Of a DNA stretch of 64,000 nucleotides, positions 45,158-54,201 are shown piece by piece. Both the position numbers and the translations under genes were made by a program. Origin of the DNA: Aureimonas sp. ME7 (GTDB lineage: Bacteria; Pseudomonadota; Alphaproteobacteria; Rhizobiales; Rhizobiaceae). The DNA is taken from NCBI RefSeq assembly GCF_903970965.1, contig NZ_CAJCKW010000008.1:62001-126000 (forward strand). Reading direction: 5' to 3'. The stretch's first letter is position 1. Every line of letters starts with the position of its first letter. Below the pieces are notes generated by a model. It made no database searches and had not been told where the DNA came from. It worked only from the letters and a program-made list of their open reading frames with translations.

Positions 45158-46477
45158 TCAGGAAGCTGCGTCCTCGCGCACGGCGCCCAACAGTTCGCCG
45201 GTCTGGATCGCCAGGACCTTGTCCACCCGGCGCCCGTCGAGATCCACGACCTCGAAGCGCCAGGCGCCGTGCTGGATCGATTCGCCGACTTCCGGAATGT
45301 GGCCGAACTGGTCGAGGATGAAGCCGGCCAGCGTCTCGTAGTCGCGCTCCTTGGGCATCTGCGCGGTGCCGAGCGTGCGCTCCACGTCGTCGATCGGCAT
45401 GCCGGCGTCGATCAGGACCGAGCCGTCCTCGCGCCGGACCGCGGCGTAGTCCTCCTCCGCGCCTTCCGGGAGGGAGCCGGCGATCGCGGCCAGAATGTCG
45501 GTCGGCGTCACGACGCCTTCGAACGAGCCGTATTCGTCGAGTACGATCGCCATGTGGATGTTGACGGTGCGGAAGCGGTCGAGAAGCTTCAAAACCGGCA
45601 TGGTCTCGTTGACGTAGAGCGGCTCGCGCACGGCGCTCTTCACATCGATCGAGCCGGTCTTGCGATATTGCTCCAGAAGTTCCTTGGCCTGCACGACGCC
45701 GACCAGATCATCGACGTCCTCGGAGGCGACGGGAAAGCGCGAATGGCCGCTGGAATGGATCTCGTCGAGGATCGTGTCGGGCGCGTCGGCCAGCGAGATC
45801 CAGGCGACGTCGGGCCTCGGCACCATGATGGAGCGCACGGACCGATCGGCGATGCGCAGCACCCCCTCGATCATCTCGCGCTCCTTTTCCTCGAAGACCC
45901 CCGATTCGGTGCCCTCGGCGATCATCGCCTTGACTTCCTCCTCGGTGACCGCGTTCTCGCTCTTCTCGTTGGCGCCGACGATCTTGCCGACCGTCTCGGT
46001 CGAGATGCGCAGGAACCAGACGATCGGCGCGCCGATCGTGGCCAGCGCGCGCATCGGGCGCGACACGAAGCAGGCGATCCCCTCGGGATGGGCGAGCGCG
46101 AAGCGCTTCGGGACCAGTTCGCCGAGGATCAGCGAGAAATAGGTGATCAGAACCACGACGAGGCCGAAGGCGAAGCCTTCCGAATAGGGTCCGACGACCG
46201 GCAGCGGCTGGAGGAACTGGGCCAGCGGGCCGGCGAACGCGGACGCGCCGTAGGCGCCGGCGAAGATGCCGACCAGCGTGATGCCGATCTGAACGGTGGA
46301 CAGGAAGCTCGTCGGGTCGTCGATGAGCTTCAACGCCCCTTCCGCCCCTCGCTTTCCGTTCTGGGCCATCTGTTGCAGTCGGGCGCGCCGGGATGAAACC
46401 ACGGCCAATTCCGACATTGCAAAGAACCCGTTGAGTAGAATCAAGAAAACGACGATCAGAAAGTTTACGACAAGCAT
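45158..46477 (-). CDS. CNNM/CBS-domain transmembrane protein (hemolysin C/CorC-like family)
   Basis: A 439-residue protein. The N-terminal CNNM (DUF21) membrane domain has about four hydrophobic segments (LVVNFLIVVFLILLNGFFAMSELA, QIGITLVGIFAGAYGA, GFAFGLVVVLITYFSLILGELVPKR). Two CBS domains follow (about 215-340: IMVPRPDVAWISLADAPD, YVNETMPVLKLLDRF, VVTPTDILAAIAG), then a CorC_HlyC domain at the C-terminus. Members are linked to magnesium or other cation transport and, historically, called hemolysins. I chose ATG 46477 (MLVVNFLIVV); a TTG-start extension of 20 residues has no hydrophobic character. It is convergent with DUF1127 through a shared terminator. Confidence 0.9.
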   Translation of the reverse strand: MLVVNFLIVVFLILLNGFFAMSELAVVSSRRARLQQMAQNGKRGAEGALKLIDDPTSFLSTVQIGITLVGIFAGAYGASAFAGPLAQFLQPLPVVGPYSEGFAFGLVVVLITYFSLILGELVPKRFALAHPEGIACFVSRPMRALATIGAPIVWFLRISTETVGKIVGANEKSENAVTEEEVKAMIAEGTESGVFEEKEREMIEGVLRIADRSVRSIMVPRPDVAWISLADAPDTILDEIHSSGHSRFPVASEDVDDLVGVVQAKELLEQYRKTGSIDVKSAVREPLYVNETMPVLKLLDRFRTVNIHMAIVLDEYGSFEGVVTPTDILAAIAGSLPEGAEEDYAAVRREDGSVLIDAGMPIDDVERTLGTAQMPKERDYETLAGFILDQFGHIPEVGESIQHGAWRFEVVDLDGRRVDKVLAIQTGELLGAVREDAAS

Positions 46478-46604
46478 CCGGTATCCGTGAGGGCGCGATG
46501 GTCCCTCTGTTGAAGATTGGGCGATTATAGGGGGCAAGCCGCCCCTATTCCAAGAGCGGGCTCACGCATTCTTACCGTCGCCGGCGCAAGGAAACGAGCG
46601 GGGC

Positions 46605-47462
46605 CTACCGGGAAGCGCGGGAAGGGGCTCCCATAGTCGATCCGTGCCGCTCGAAGAGCGCCATCATCTCCCGGATGTAATCGGCCTGCCGGGCTTGGGC
46701 GTCGGCGAGGAAGCCGGCCAGCGGGAACGGGCCGGGGACGCCGTCCCCGCCCGGGGCCCCGGACGGCTTTCGCTCGGTCGGGGCCGCTCCTTGCACCATG
46801 CGCGCCCAGCCCTCGCTCCACAGGGTGAGATAGCCGAACGGGTCGGCCGGAACGCCGGGCGCCGGCTGCGGCAGGCCTCCCATCCACGGGAAGCCGCGCA
46901 GGGCGTCGGCGAAGAGGTTCTGCATCGGCTGTCCGGTGTGTCGGTCGCCGCCGGAGGGGCGATGGAAGGCTTCCACCGCGTTGGCCGAGCGACGCATGGT
47001 TTCGGCCAGCGCTTGGCCCGCCCAGTCGCCGGGATAGCCGGCCGTGCCGCCGGGAGCGGCGGTCGCCATCGTCTGGAGCATGGACTGGAACGTCAGGGCG
47101 CCGAGCGCGGGCATCATCTTGGCGAGGACGTCGGGGGCGAGCCCGGTGAGAAGCGAGGCCTGGCGCGCGATGGCGGCGGACAGGTCGGAGCCGAAAAGAC
47201 TGTGCGTGAAGGCCTCGCCCGGGCCCTTCGGGGGCAGGTGCGCCGCGCCAGCGCCGGTCGGCAGCCAGGGCGCCGCGTTCGCCACGAGGCGGGCGAAGGC
47301 GTCGGCGTCGCCCATGGCGCGCTGGAAGCCGAGGAGAAACGCGGGCAGCAGCGCATCGGCGGTGCGGCGCATCTCCTCCTGGCTGAGGCGGAACTCGGTG
47401 GCCAGCCGCTCCGTCAGCGCGCCGGCATCGGTGGCGGACAGCCAATCGAAGAAGTCGGTCAT
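46605..47462 (-). CDS. DUF937 domain-containing protein
   Basis: A 285-residue protein whose first ~170 residues match DUF937: FRLSQEEMRRTADALLPAFLLGFQRAM, LFGSDLSAAIARQASLLTGL and VLAKMMPALGALTFQSML. This family includes YidB-like proteins of unknown function. The C-terminal third is proline/glycine-rich with a helical end (RQADYIREMMALFERHG). No signal peptide or membrane helix is apparent. It lies downstream of gshA on the same strand with a 112-base gap, which may be a common feature or accident. Confidence 0.78.
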   Translation of the reverse strand: MTDFFDWLSATDAGALTERLATEFRLSQEEMRRTADALLPAFLLGFQRAMGDADAFARLVANAAPWLPTGAGAAHLPPKGPGEAFTHSLFGSDLSAAIARQASLLTGLAPDVLAKMMPALGALTFQSMLQTMATAAPGGTAGYPGDWAGQALAETMRRSANAVEAFHRPSGGDRHTGQPMQNLFADALRGFPWMGGLPQPAPGVPADPFGYLTLWSEGWARMVQGAAPTERKPSGAPGGDGVPGPFPLAGFLADAQARQADYIREMMALFERHGSTMGAPSRASR

Positions 47463-47574
47463 GCACGAGGCCCTCCCGGCCGGCGCGGGGCGCGTTCGCA
47501 CCGCCGCCTGGCCCGAGGATGACGCGCGCCGGGCCCGATGCCAAGCGGCGATTGGGCGTGTGGCCTGTTCGGCC

Positions 47575-48948
47575 TCAGTAGGCGAGGTGCGAGAACAAGG
47601 GTTCGATCCGCCCGTCCCAGGGGCCGGCATGGAGCTGGAGGAGCTCCTCGGCCGCCGTTCGCCCACGCGCGGCGATGTCGTCCAGCGGTGACAGGAAGAT
47701 CGTCTCGTCGAGCCCGTCCTCGTTGCGGCGCGCCCGGGCGGCGAGCCCGCGATGGGCGATGCGAAGCGTTTCGCGCGCCAGATCCAGGACGGTTCCATCC
47801 CGGAAGCGCGTCGCCAGCCCCTCGCGCGGGACGCTGGCGCGCAGCACGGATGCTTCTTCGAAGGAAATGTCGCGCGTCAGCGCGTGAACCTCACCGAGCG
47901 CTCCCGGGTCGTAGAGGAGGCCGGTCCAGTAGGCCGGCAGCGCGCAGATGCCGCGCCACGGGCCCCCGTCCGCCCCGCGCATCTCGATGAAGCGTTTCAG
48001 CCGGACGTCCGGAAACAGCGTCGACAGATGGTTCGCCCAGTCGCCCATGTTGGGCTCGGGCGCCTCGACGCGGCCCTTGAGCGCGCCGTCGAGGCACTGG
48101 CGGAAGGTGATGTCGGTGGCGTCGTGGTAGCGCCCGTCGCGCATCACGAAATACATCGGCACGTCCAGCGCCCATTCGACGTAGTCGCGGTAGCCGAACC
48201 CGTCCTCGAACACGAAGGGCAGGAGGCCGGAGCGCTGGTTGTCGACGTCGGACCACACGTCCGAGCGCCAGGACAGGAGGCCGTTCGCATGCCCTTCGGT
48301 GAAGGGCGAGTTGGCGAACAGGGCGGAGGCCACGGCCTGGAGGCGCATGCCGACCTGCATCTTGGCGCGCATGTCGGCTTCGGTGGAGAAGTCGAGATTG
48401 ACCTGGATGGTCGAGGTGCGGAACATCATGTCGAGGCCGCGCGTGCCGACTTTCGGCATGTATCGCGCCATGATCTCGTAGCGCGACTTCGGCATGACCG
48501 GCGTCTCGTCCAGCCGCCAGAGCGGGCTCGAGCCGATCCCGAGGAACCCGATGCCGAGCGGATCGGCGATCGCGCGAAGATCGGCCAGATGCGCACCGGT
48601 TTCCCGGCAGGTCTGGTGGAGGTTTTCCAGCGCCGCGCCCGACAGTTCGAACTGGCCGCCGGGCTCCAGCGAGATCGCGCCCCCGCCGTTCGTGCCGGCG
48701 AGGCCAATGATGCGCCCGTCGTCGACGATCGGCTCCCAGCCGGACGTGGCGCCGAGCTCCTCCAGAAGGCGGCGGATGCCCCGATCGCCCTCGTAGGGGA
48801 CGGGCGACAGGTCGGCCGTGTAGAAGCCGAACTTCTCGTGCTCGGTGCCGATGCGGAAATCCCGCTCCGGCTTTTCGCCTCCCCGGATGTGGTCCACCAG
48901 CTCGTCCACGGAGCGGATCGGGGTGAGGTCGGTGGTGTCGCGCGCCAT
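47575..48948 (-). CDS. gshA: Glutamate-cysteine ligase (alphaproteobacterial/plant type)
   Basis: A 457-residue enzyme that joins glutamate and cysteine, the first step of glutathione synthesis. It belongs to the plant/alphaproteobacterial class: RIGTEHEKFGFY near 32-43 (metal-binding glutamates), ISLEPGGQFELSGA, TSTIQVNLDFSTEADM and FIEMRGADGGPWRGICALPAYW are conserved. Length is as usual. It lies 123 bases downstream of rsmE on the same strand, the standard Rhizobiales arrangement. Redox regulation in plant enzymes relies on disulfides; that is not tested here. Confidence 0.96.
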   Translation of the reverse strand: MARDTTDLTPIRSVDELVDHIRGGEKPERDFRIGTEHEKFGFYTADLSPVPYEGDRGIRRLLEELGATSGWEPIVDDGRIIGLAGTNGGGAISLEPGGQFELSGAALENLHQTCRETGAHLADLRAIADPLGIGFLGIGSSPLWRLDETPVMPKSRYEIMARYMPKVGTRGLDMMFRTSTIQVNLDFSTEADMRAKMQVGMRLQAVASALFANSPFTEGHANGLLSWRSDVWSDVDNQRSGLLPFVFEDGFGYRDYVEWALDVPMYFVMRDGRYHDATDITFRQCLDGALKGRVEAPEPNMGDWANHLSTLFPDVRLKRFIEMRGADGGPWRGICALPAYWTGLLYDPGALGEVHALTRDISFEEASVLRASVPREGLATRFRDGTVLDLARETLRIAHRGLAARARRNEDGLDETIFLSPLDDIAARGRTAAEELLQLHAGPWDGRIEPLFSHLAY

Positions 48949-49071
48949 TCTAGAGGCTCCGGCCAGGATACGGGAGCACCCGCCGACCGGCCGGCGGGCG
49001 AGAGTCTGCGCTGTCTGTCCGCTTTCGCGCCCGCAGGCAAGGGGGGTGCCCGAAAGGGGCTGGGCGCGCCG

Positions 49072-49815
49072 TCACACCGACCAGTCTCCCGCGCACGCCT
49101 GAATCACCGCAAGGGCCGCCACTGCCGCCGTGTCGGCCCGCAGGATGCGGGGGCCGAGCGACAGGCGCCTGACGAAGGGAAGGGCGCGCAGCGTTTCGCG
49201 CTCGGGCGCGGAGAAGCCGCCCTCCGGGCCGATCAAAAGTGCGAGCGGGACGCCCTTCAAGGACCGGAGCTCGTCTAGCGGGCTCGCGGCCTCGGCGCGC
49301 TCGTCGCAGAACAGGAGAAGTCGATTCGGATCCCAATCCGCCACCATCCGGTCGAAGCGGACGGGCTCGCGGCATTCGGGCACGGTCAAGATGCCGCATT
49401 GCTCGGCCGCCTCCACCGCGTTGGCGCGCATCCGCTCGATGTTGAGGCGCGGCGCCTGCACGTGCTGCGTCAGGACCGGACGAAGGACACCGGCGCCCAT
49501 CTCCACCGCCTTCTGCACGGTGTAGTCGAGGCGCGCGCTCTTCAGGGGCGCGAAGAGGTAGTGGAGGTCGGACGGGGCGGTTTGGGCGCGGGAGCGTTCG
49601 GAAGGCGTCAGGACGAGCCGCTTCTTGCCCTCGCGCCGGAGCCTTGCCGCCCATTCCCCGTCTCGGCCGTTGAACAGGAGGACGCGGTCCGCGTCGCCGA
49701 GGCGCAGGACGTTCAGGAGATAGTTCGCCTGCGCGGGCTCGGCTTCGAAGCCTTCGCCTGCCGCCAGGGCCACGTCGACGAAGAGGCGCGGGCCGGTGAA
49801 GTCGTAGTCGGGCAT
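49072..49815 (-). CDS. rsmE: 16S rRNA (uracil1498-N3)-methyltransferase
   Basis: A 247-residue SPOUT methyltransferase. The PUA-like N-terminus (ANYLLNVLRLGDADRVLLFNG) and the knotted SAM site (LLIGPEGGFSAPERE, LSLGPRILRADTAAVAAL) are both present. It methylates U1498 of 16S rRNA at N3. The start ATG at 49815 gives MPDYDFTGPRLFVD, the family N-terminus; an upstream in-frame start overlaps divergent DNA and is not conserved. It is followed by gshA, a common Rhizobiales pairing, and diverges from the SDR gene. Confidence 0.94.
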   Translation of the reverse strand: MPDYDFTGPRLFVDVALAAGEGFEAEPAQANYLLNVLRLGDADRVLLFNGRDGEWAARLRREGKKRLVLTPSERSRAQTAPSDLHYLFAPLKSARLDYTVQKAVEMGAGVLRPVLTQHVQAPRLNIERMRANAVEAAEQCGILTVPECREPVRFDRMVADWDPNRLLLFCDERAEAASPLDELRSLKGVPLALLIGPEGGFSAPERETLRALPFVRRLSLGPRILRADTAAVAALAVIQACAGDWSV

Positions 49816-49987
49816 CTTATGTCCTCGAAGCGCGAGGCGGGAGCCAAAACGGGTCCTGCCTCGTTGGATGCGACCGGCCGGCTCCGATCTCACCGCGTGT
49901 TCTAGCGAACCCGGCGCCGGTTTCCACCTCATCCGCGCGCCGATGACACGAGCGCCGAACCTTTCACAAAACGGGAGACGTCACGAC

Positions 49988-50785
49988 ATGGATCTTCAGA
50001 TCAGGGACCGCGTCGCCATCATCACGGGCGCGAGCGGCGGCATGGGCTGGGCCACCGCGCAGATCCTGGCGGGCGAGGGCGTCAAGCTCGTCCTGTCCGA
50101 CATCAAGACCGGCGAGCTGAAGCGGGAGGCCGAGAAGCTCGGGATCGACGCGATCGCGGTGAAAGCCGACATGACGAAGCAGTCCGACGTCGATGCGCTC
50201 GTCGCCGAGGCTGTGGGGCGCTTCGGCAAGGTCGACATCGTGGTCCACACGTCTGGCATCACGGGTGCCAAGGGCGACCCTTTGGAAATGACGGACGAGG
50301 ACTACGAGGAAGCCTTCCGCGTCGATTTCCTGTCGGCGGTCCACATCGCGCGCGCGGCCATTCCCCTGATGAAGAAAGGCGGCTGGGGGCGCTTCGTGGC
50401 GGTGGCCAGCGAGAACACCGTCCAGCCCTATTGGGAGGAGGCGACCTACAACACCGCCAAGGCCGCGCTCGCCGCCTTCATGAAGGGCGTGTCCTACAAG
50501 GCGGCGGCCGACGGCGTTCTCGTCAACACCGTGGCCCCCGCCTTCATCGCCACGCCGATGACCGACGAAATGATGGAAAAGCGCGCGAAGGAGCGGGGCG
50601 AAAGCTTCGACGAGGCGATCCAAAGCTTCCTGCGCGAGGAGCGCCCCGGCATCGTCCAGCAGCGCCGCGGCAAGGCCGAGGAGGTCGCCGCCGTGATCGC
50701 GCTTCTGGTGTCGGAGCGCGCCTCCTTCGTCAACGGCGCCAACTACCGGGTGGACGGCGGCTCGGTCCAGGCGGTGGGGAACTGA
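49988..50785 (+). CDS. Short-chain dehydrogenase/reductase (SDR)
   Basis: A 265-residue classical SDR. The NAD(P)-binding loop TGASGGMG is at 13-20; the catalytic triad is Ser141 (VAVASEN), Tyr154 and Lys158 (YNTAK). Asp38 (LSDIK) at the end of the second strand favours NAD(H) over NADP(H). The substrate is unknown. The start ATG at 49988 follows GGGAGACGTCACGAC. It is monocistronic and convergent with the macrodomain gene (stops 8 bases apart). Confidence 0.9.
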   Translation: MDLQIRDRVAIITGASGGMGWATAQILAGEGVKLVLSDIKTGELKREAEKLGIDAIAVKADMTKQSDVDALVAEAVGRFGKVDIVVHTSGITGAKGDPLEMTDEDYEEAFRVDFLSAVHIARAAIPLMKKGGWGRFVAVASENTVQPYWEEATYNTAKAALAAFMKGVSYKAAADGVLVNTVAPAFIATPMTDEMMEKRAKERGESFDEAIQSFLREERPGIVQQRRGKAEEVAAVIALLVSERASFVNGANYRVDGGSVQAVGN

Positions 50786-50792
50786 GGCTGCC

Positions 50793-51326
50793 TCAAGCGG
50801 CGGCCTCCGCCAGCGCCGCGGCGTAGATCGCGGCATCCTCGCGCGAGAAGCAGCACAGGACGATGCGTCGGAAGCCGCCCTCTCCGGCCGCCGTCAGCGT
50901 TTCGCGCGCGGCGATGGCGGCGGCGCGCGCCTTCGGGAAGCCGTAGACGCCCGTCGAGATGGCGGGAAAGGCGATCGAATGAAGGCCGTTGTCGCGCGCC
51001 AGCGCGAAGGACGAGCGGTAGGCGCTCGCCAGAAGCTCGTCCTCGCCCTTTGTGCCGCCGTGCCAGACCGGGCCGACCGTGTGGACCACGCGGTGCGCGG
51101 GCAGGTCGTAGCCGAAGGTGATGCGCGCTTCGCCCGTCGGACAGCCGCCGATCGTGCGGCATTCCTCCAAGAGTTCGGGGCCTGCCGCGCGGTGGATCGC
51201 CCCGTCCACGCCGCCCCCGCCGAGCAGGCTCGAATTGGCGGCGTTGACGATCGCATCCACCTCGAGGCGGGTGATGTCGCCCGTCTCCACCTCGATCGAA
51301 GCACCGTTTCGCTCCCAGCGCGTCAT
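50793..51326 (-). CDS. Macrodomain O-acetyl-ADP-ribose deacetylase (YmdB/MacroD type)
   Basis: A 177-residue single macrodomain. The ADP-ribose-binding loops are intact: [20 protein letters not shown] (Asn/Gly-rich loop), [10 protein letters not shown] and [15 protein letters not shown]. Such proteins remove acetyl or ADP-ribose groups from O-acetyl-ADP-ribose or ADP-ribosylated proteins; E. coli YmdB also modulates RNase III. Monocistronic, convergent with the SDR and divergent from glcD. No DarT-like toxin gene is next to it, so antitoxin function is not suggested. Confidence 0.92.
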   Translation of the reverse strand: MTRWERNGASIEVETGDITRLEVDAIVNAANSSLLGGGGVDGAIHRAAGPELLEECRTIGGCPTGEARITFGYDLPAHRVVHTVGPVWHGGTKGEDELLASAYRSSFALARDNGLHSIAFPAISTGVYGFPKARAAAIAARETLTAAGEGGFRRIVLCCFSREDAAIYAAALAEAAA

Positions 51327-51459
51327 GTGCGTCTCCTTGGCGCTTCACTCCCTCGAATCCGTCCGGCTCCCTCTTATTCGGGCAGCGCGGGTTTCACGGC
51401 GGATCGGAATTGCTCTAACCTGGATCCCGCAAGCACAAGAATAAGACGGGAGGCACTCG

Positions 51460-52953
51460 ATGACCATCGCCATGCCGCGCCCAAGCGCGGCCATTCTCGC
51501 GCGCCGTGCCGCGATCGTCGCCGCGCTCCGGCGCATCGTGCCGGGCGAAGGCGTGGTCGACGCTTCGGTCGAGATGCGCGTCTTCGAGACCGACGCCTTG
51601 ACCGCCTATCGCCAGTTGCCGCTCGTCGTGGTGCTGCCCGAAACGGTGGCTCAGGTCGCCGAGATCCTGGCGTACTGCCACCGGAACGAGGTGCCCGTCG
51701 TGCCGCGCGGAGCCGGCACGTCCCTGTCGGGCGGCTCGCTTCCGCTGGAGGACGGTGTGCTCCTCGTCCTATCGCGCTTCAACCGCATCCTGGAAGTCGA
51801 TTTCGACAATCGCTGCGCCGTGGTTCAGCCGGGCGTCACCAATCTCGGCATCACCAAGGCGGTCGAGCATGCCGGCTTCTACTACGCGCCCGACCCGTCC
51901 TCGCAGATCGCCTGCTCGATCGGGGGCAACGTCGCGGAGAATTCGGGCGGCGTCCACTGCCTGAAATACGGGTTGACGGCCAACAACGTCTTAGGCGTCG
52001 AGTTCGTGACGATCGAGGGCGAGGTGATCCGCCTCGGCGGCAAGCACCTGGACGCCGAGGGCTACGACCTTCTCGGCCTTCTCACCGGCTCGGAAGGGCT
52101 GCTCGGCGTCGTCACCGAGGTGACGGTGCGCATTCTCCAGAAGCCGGAAACGGCGCGCGCCGTCCTCCTCGGCTTCCCGACCTCGGAACAAGCGGGCGCC
52201 TGCGTCGCCGAGATCATCGCGCGCGGCATCATTCCCGGCGGCATGGAGATGATGGACGCGCCCGCCATCCGCGCGGCGGAGGACTTCGTCCATGCCGGCT
52301 ACCCGCTGGACGTTGAGGCGCTTCTGATCGTCGAACTCGACGGGCCGGGCGCGGAGGTCGATCATCTCCTCGGCGAAGTCGAGGCGATCGCGGGCACGAA
52401 CGGCGCCACCACCGCGCGCGTGTCGCAGTCCGACGCCGAGCGCATGAGCTTCTGGGCGGGGCGCAAGGCCGCTTTTCCGGCGGTCGGCCGCATTTCGCCC
52501 GACTATCTCTGCATGGACGGCACGATCCCACGAAAGGAACTGCCGCGGGTCCTGGCCGGAATGCGCGCTCTGTCGGAAAAGCATCGCTTGGGCGTCGCCA
52601 ACGTGTTCCACGCCGGCGACGGCAATCTCCATCCGCTGATCCTCTACGATGCGGCCAAAGACGACGAGTTGCAGCGCGCCGAGGACTTCGGCGCCGATAT
52701 CCTGCGCCTTTGCGTCGCGGTCGGCGGCGTCCTGACGGGCGAGCACGGCGTCGGCATCGAGAAGCGCGACCTGATGCCCGAAATGTTCGGCGAGGACGAC
52801 TTGCGTCACCAGCAGCGCGTCAAATGCGCCTTCGACGATAAGCATCTCCTGAACCCCGGCAAGATGTTTCCGGTGCTGCATCGCTGCGCCGAACTCGGCC
52901 GGCTCCATGTCCACAAGGGGCAACTGCCCTTTCCCGACCTGCCGCGCTTCTAG
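51460..52953 (+). CDS. glcD: Glycolate oxidase subunit GlcD
   Basis: A 497-residue FAD-linked oxidase. The FAD-binding PCMH domain (about 55-230) includes VVPRGAGTSLSGGSLPL and DPSSQIACSIGGNVAENSGG; the C-terminal cap shows NVFHAGDGNLHPLILYD and GVLTGEHGVGIEKRDLMPEMF. GlcD with GlcE and GlcF oxidises glycolate (or lactate) to glyoxylate and passes electrons to the respiratory chain. The ATG at 51460 follows GGGAGG. The stop is one base before the glcE start. The operon promoter lies in the 133-base spacer from the macrodomain gene. Confidence 0.95.
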   Translation: MTIAMPRPSAAILARRAAIVAALRRIVPGEGVVDASVEMRVFETDALTAYRQLPLVVVLPETVAQVAEILAYCHRNEVPVVPRGAGTSLSGGSLPLEDGVLLVLSRFNRILEVDFDNRCAVVQPGVTNLGITKAVEHAGFYYAPDPSSQIACSIGGNVAENSGGVHCLKYGLTANNVLGVEFVTIEGEVIRLGGKHLDAEGYDLLGLLTGSEGLLGVVTEVTVRILQKPETARAVLLGFPTSEQAGACVAEIIARGIIPGGMEMMDAPAIRAAEDFVHAGYPLDVEALLIVELDGPGAEVDHLLGEVEAIAGTNGATTARVSQSDAERMSFWAGRKAAFPAVGRISPDYLCMDGTIPRKELPRVLAGMRALSEKHRLGVANVFHAGDGNLHPLILYDAAKDDELQRAEDFGADILRLCVAVGGVLTGEHGVGIEKRDLMPEMFGEDDLRHQQRVKCAFDDKHLLNPGKMFPVLHRCAELGRLHVHKGQLPFPDLPRF

Positions 52954-52954
52954 G

Positions 52955-54187
52955 ATGTCCGCGATCCAACATTCCCCCGTCGCCGACGAAACGCTTCGTC
53001 CTGGCACACCGGCCGAACTGCGCGAGATCGTGGCGGGCGCGCTTAGCACCGCCACGCCCTTGAGCGTGGAAGGGGCGGCCTCGAAGCGCGGCCTCGGCCG
53101 CCCCGTCCAGACCGGGCGCACCGTCTCCACGGCCGCGATGACGGGCATCCTGTTCTACGAACCCGAGGAACTCGTCCTGTCGGCGCGCGCAGGCACCCCG
53201 ATCGCCGAGATCGAGGCGCTTGTCGAGGCCCATGGGCAGCGCCTCGACTTCGAGCCGATGGACTACGGCCCCCTGCACGGGCGCGAACGGGGCCTCGGGA
53301 CGATCGGCGGGGTGATCGCCTGCAACCTGTCCGGGCCTCGCCGCCTGAAGCAGGGCGCGGCGCGCGACCATATCCTCGGGTTGTCGGCCGTTTCAGGCCG
53401 GGCCGAGATCTTCAAGGCGGGCGGGCGCGTCGTGAAGAACGTCACCGGCTACGACCTGTCCAAGGGGCTGACGGGCTCCTACGGGACGCTCGCGATCTCG
53501 ACCGAGCTGACGATCAAGGTGATGCCGAAATCCGCGGCCGAGACGACGCTGGTCCTGCGCGGCCTGGAGGACGAGGCGGCGGCCGGCGCGATGGCGGCGG
53601 CCATGGGCTCCTCGGCGGAAGCGTCGGGCGCCGCGCATCTGCCCTACGGCGTCGCCGGGCGGATCGCGGCGGGCGCGCTCGGCCGCGAGGCGGCGACGCT
53701 GGTCCGGCTCGACGGGTTCGGCCCCTCGGTGGCCGCGCGCGCCGCGCATCTCGGCGCAGCGCTCGCGCGCGTCGCGCCGCTGGAGCGTTTCGAGGGCGAG
53801 GCGTCCGCCACGCTCTGGCGCGACGTGCGCGACGCAGCTCCCTTCGTGGACGGCACCGAGCGGCCCGTCTGGCGCGTCTCGATGACGCCGACGCGCGCGC
53901 CCGGTTTCGTCCTCGCCCTGCGCATGCAACTCGGGACGGATGCGTTCTACGACTGGCAAGGCGGGCTCGTCTGGCTGCGCCTCGAAGCGGGGGCGGAAGC
54001 CGAGACCCTACGCGCCGAGCTCGCCCGCCACGGCGGGGGCCACGCGACCCTGGTGCGCGCCGCGCATTCCGAGCGCGCCGCCGTCCCGGTCTTCCAACCT
54101 CAGGCCTCGGCCCTGGCCGCCCTGTCGAAGCGCCTCAAGGATCAGTTCGACCCGCAAGGCATCCTCAATCCCGGCCGGATGGTCTGA
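52955..54187 (+). CDS. glcE: Glycolate oxidase subunit GlcE
   Basis: A 410-residue FAD-binding subunit, shorter than GlcD. The FAD domain includes PLSVEGAASKRGLGRP, GTIGGVIACNLSGPRRL and the family's GRVVKNVTGYDLSKGLTGSYG. The C-terminus LKDQFDPQGILNPGRMV is typical. It starts one base after the glcD stop (ATG 52955). Unusually, the next gene is not glcF: a NucS/DUF91-like nuclease gene starts 14 bases after this stop. Confidence 0.94.
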   Translation: MSAIQHSPVADETLRPGTPAELREIVAGALSTATPLSVEGAASKRGLGRPVQTGRTVSTAAMTGILFYEPEELVLSARAGTPIAEIEALVEAHGQRLDFEPMDYGPLHGRERGLGTIGGVIACNLSGPRRLKQGAARDHILGLSAVSGRAEIFKAGGRVVKNVTGYDLSKGLTGSYGTLAISTELTIKVMPKSAAETTLVLRGLEDEAAAGAMAAAMGSSAEASGAAHLPYGVAGRIAAGALGREAATLVRLDGFGPSVAARAAHLGAALARVAPLERFEGEASATLWRDVRDAAPFVDGTERPVWRVSMTPTRAPGFVLALRMQLGTDAFYDWQGGLVWLRLEAGAEAETLRAELARHGGGHATLVRAAHSERAAVPVFQPQASALAALSKRLKDQFDPQGILNPGRMV

Positions 54188-54201
54188 AAGCGAAGCGTTC
54201 G

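Noticed and set aside
50793-51326. Macrodomain protein as antitoxin of an ADP-ribosylating toxin pair
   Set aside because: No DarT-like gene lies next to it; the neighbours are an SDR and glcD.
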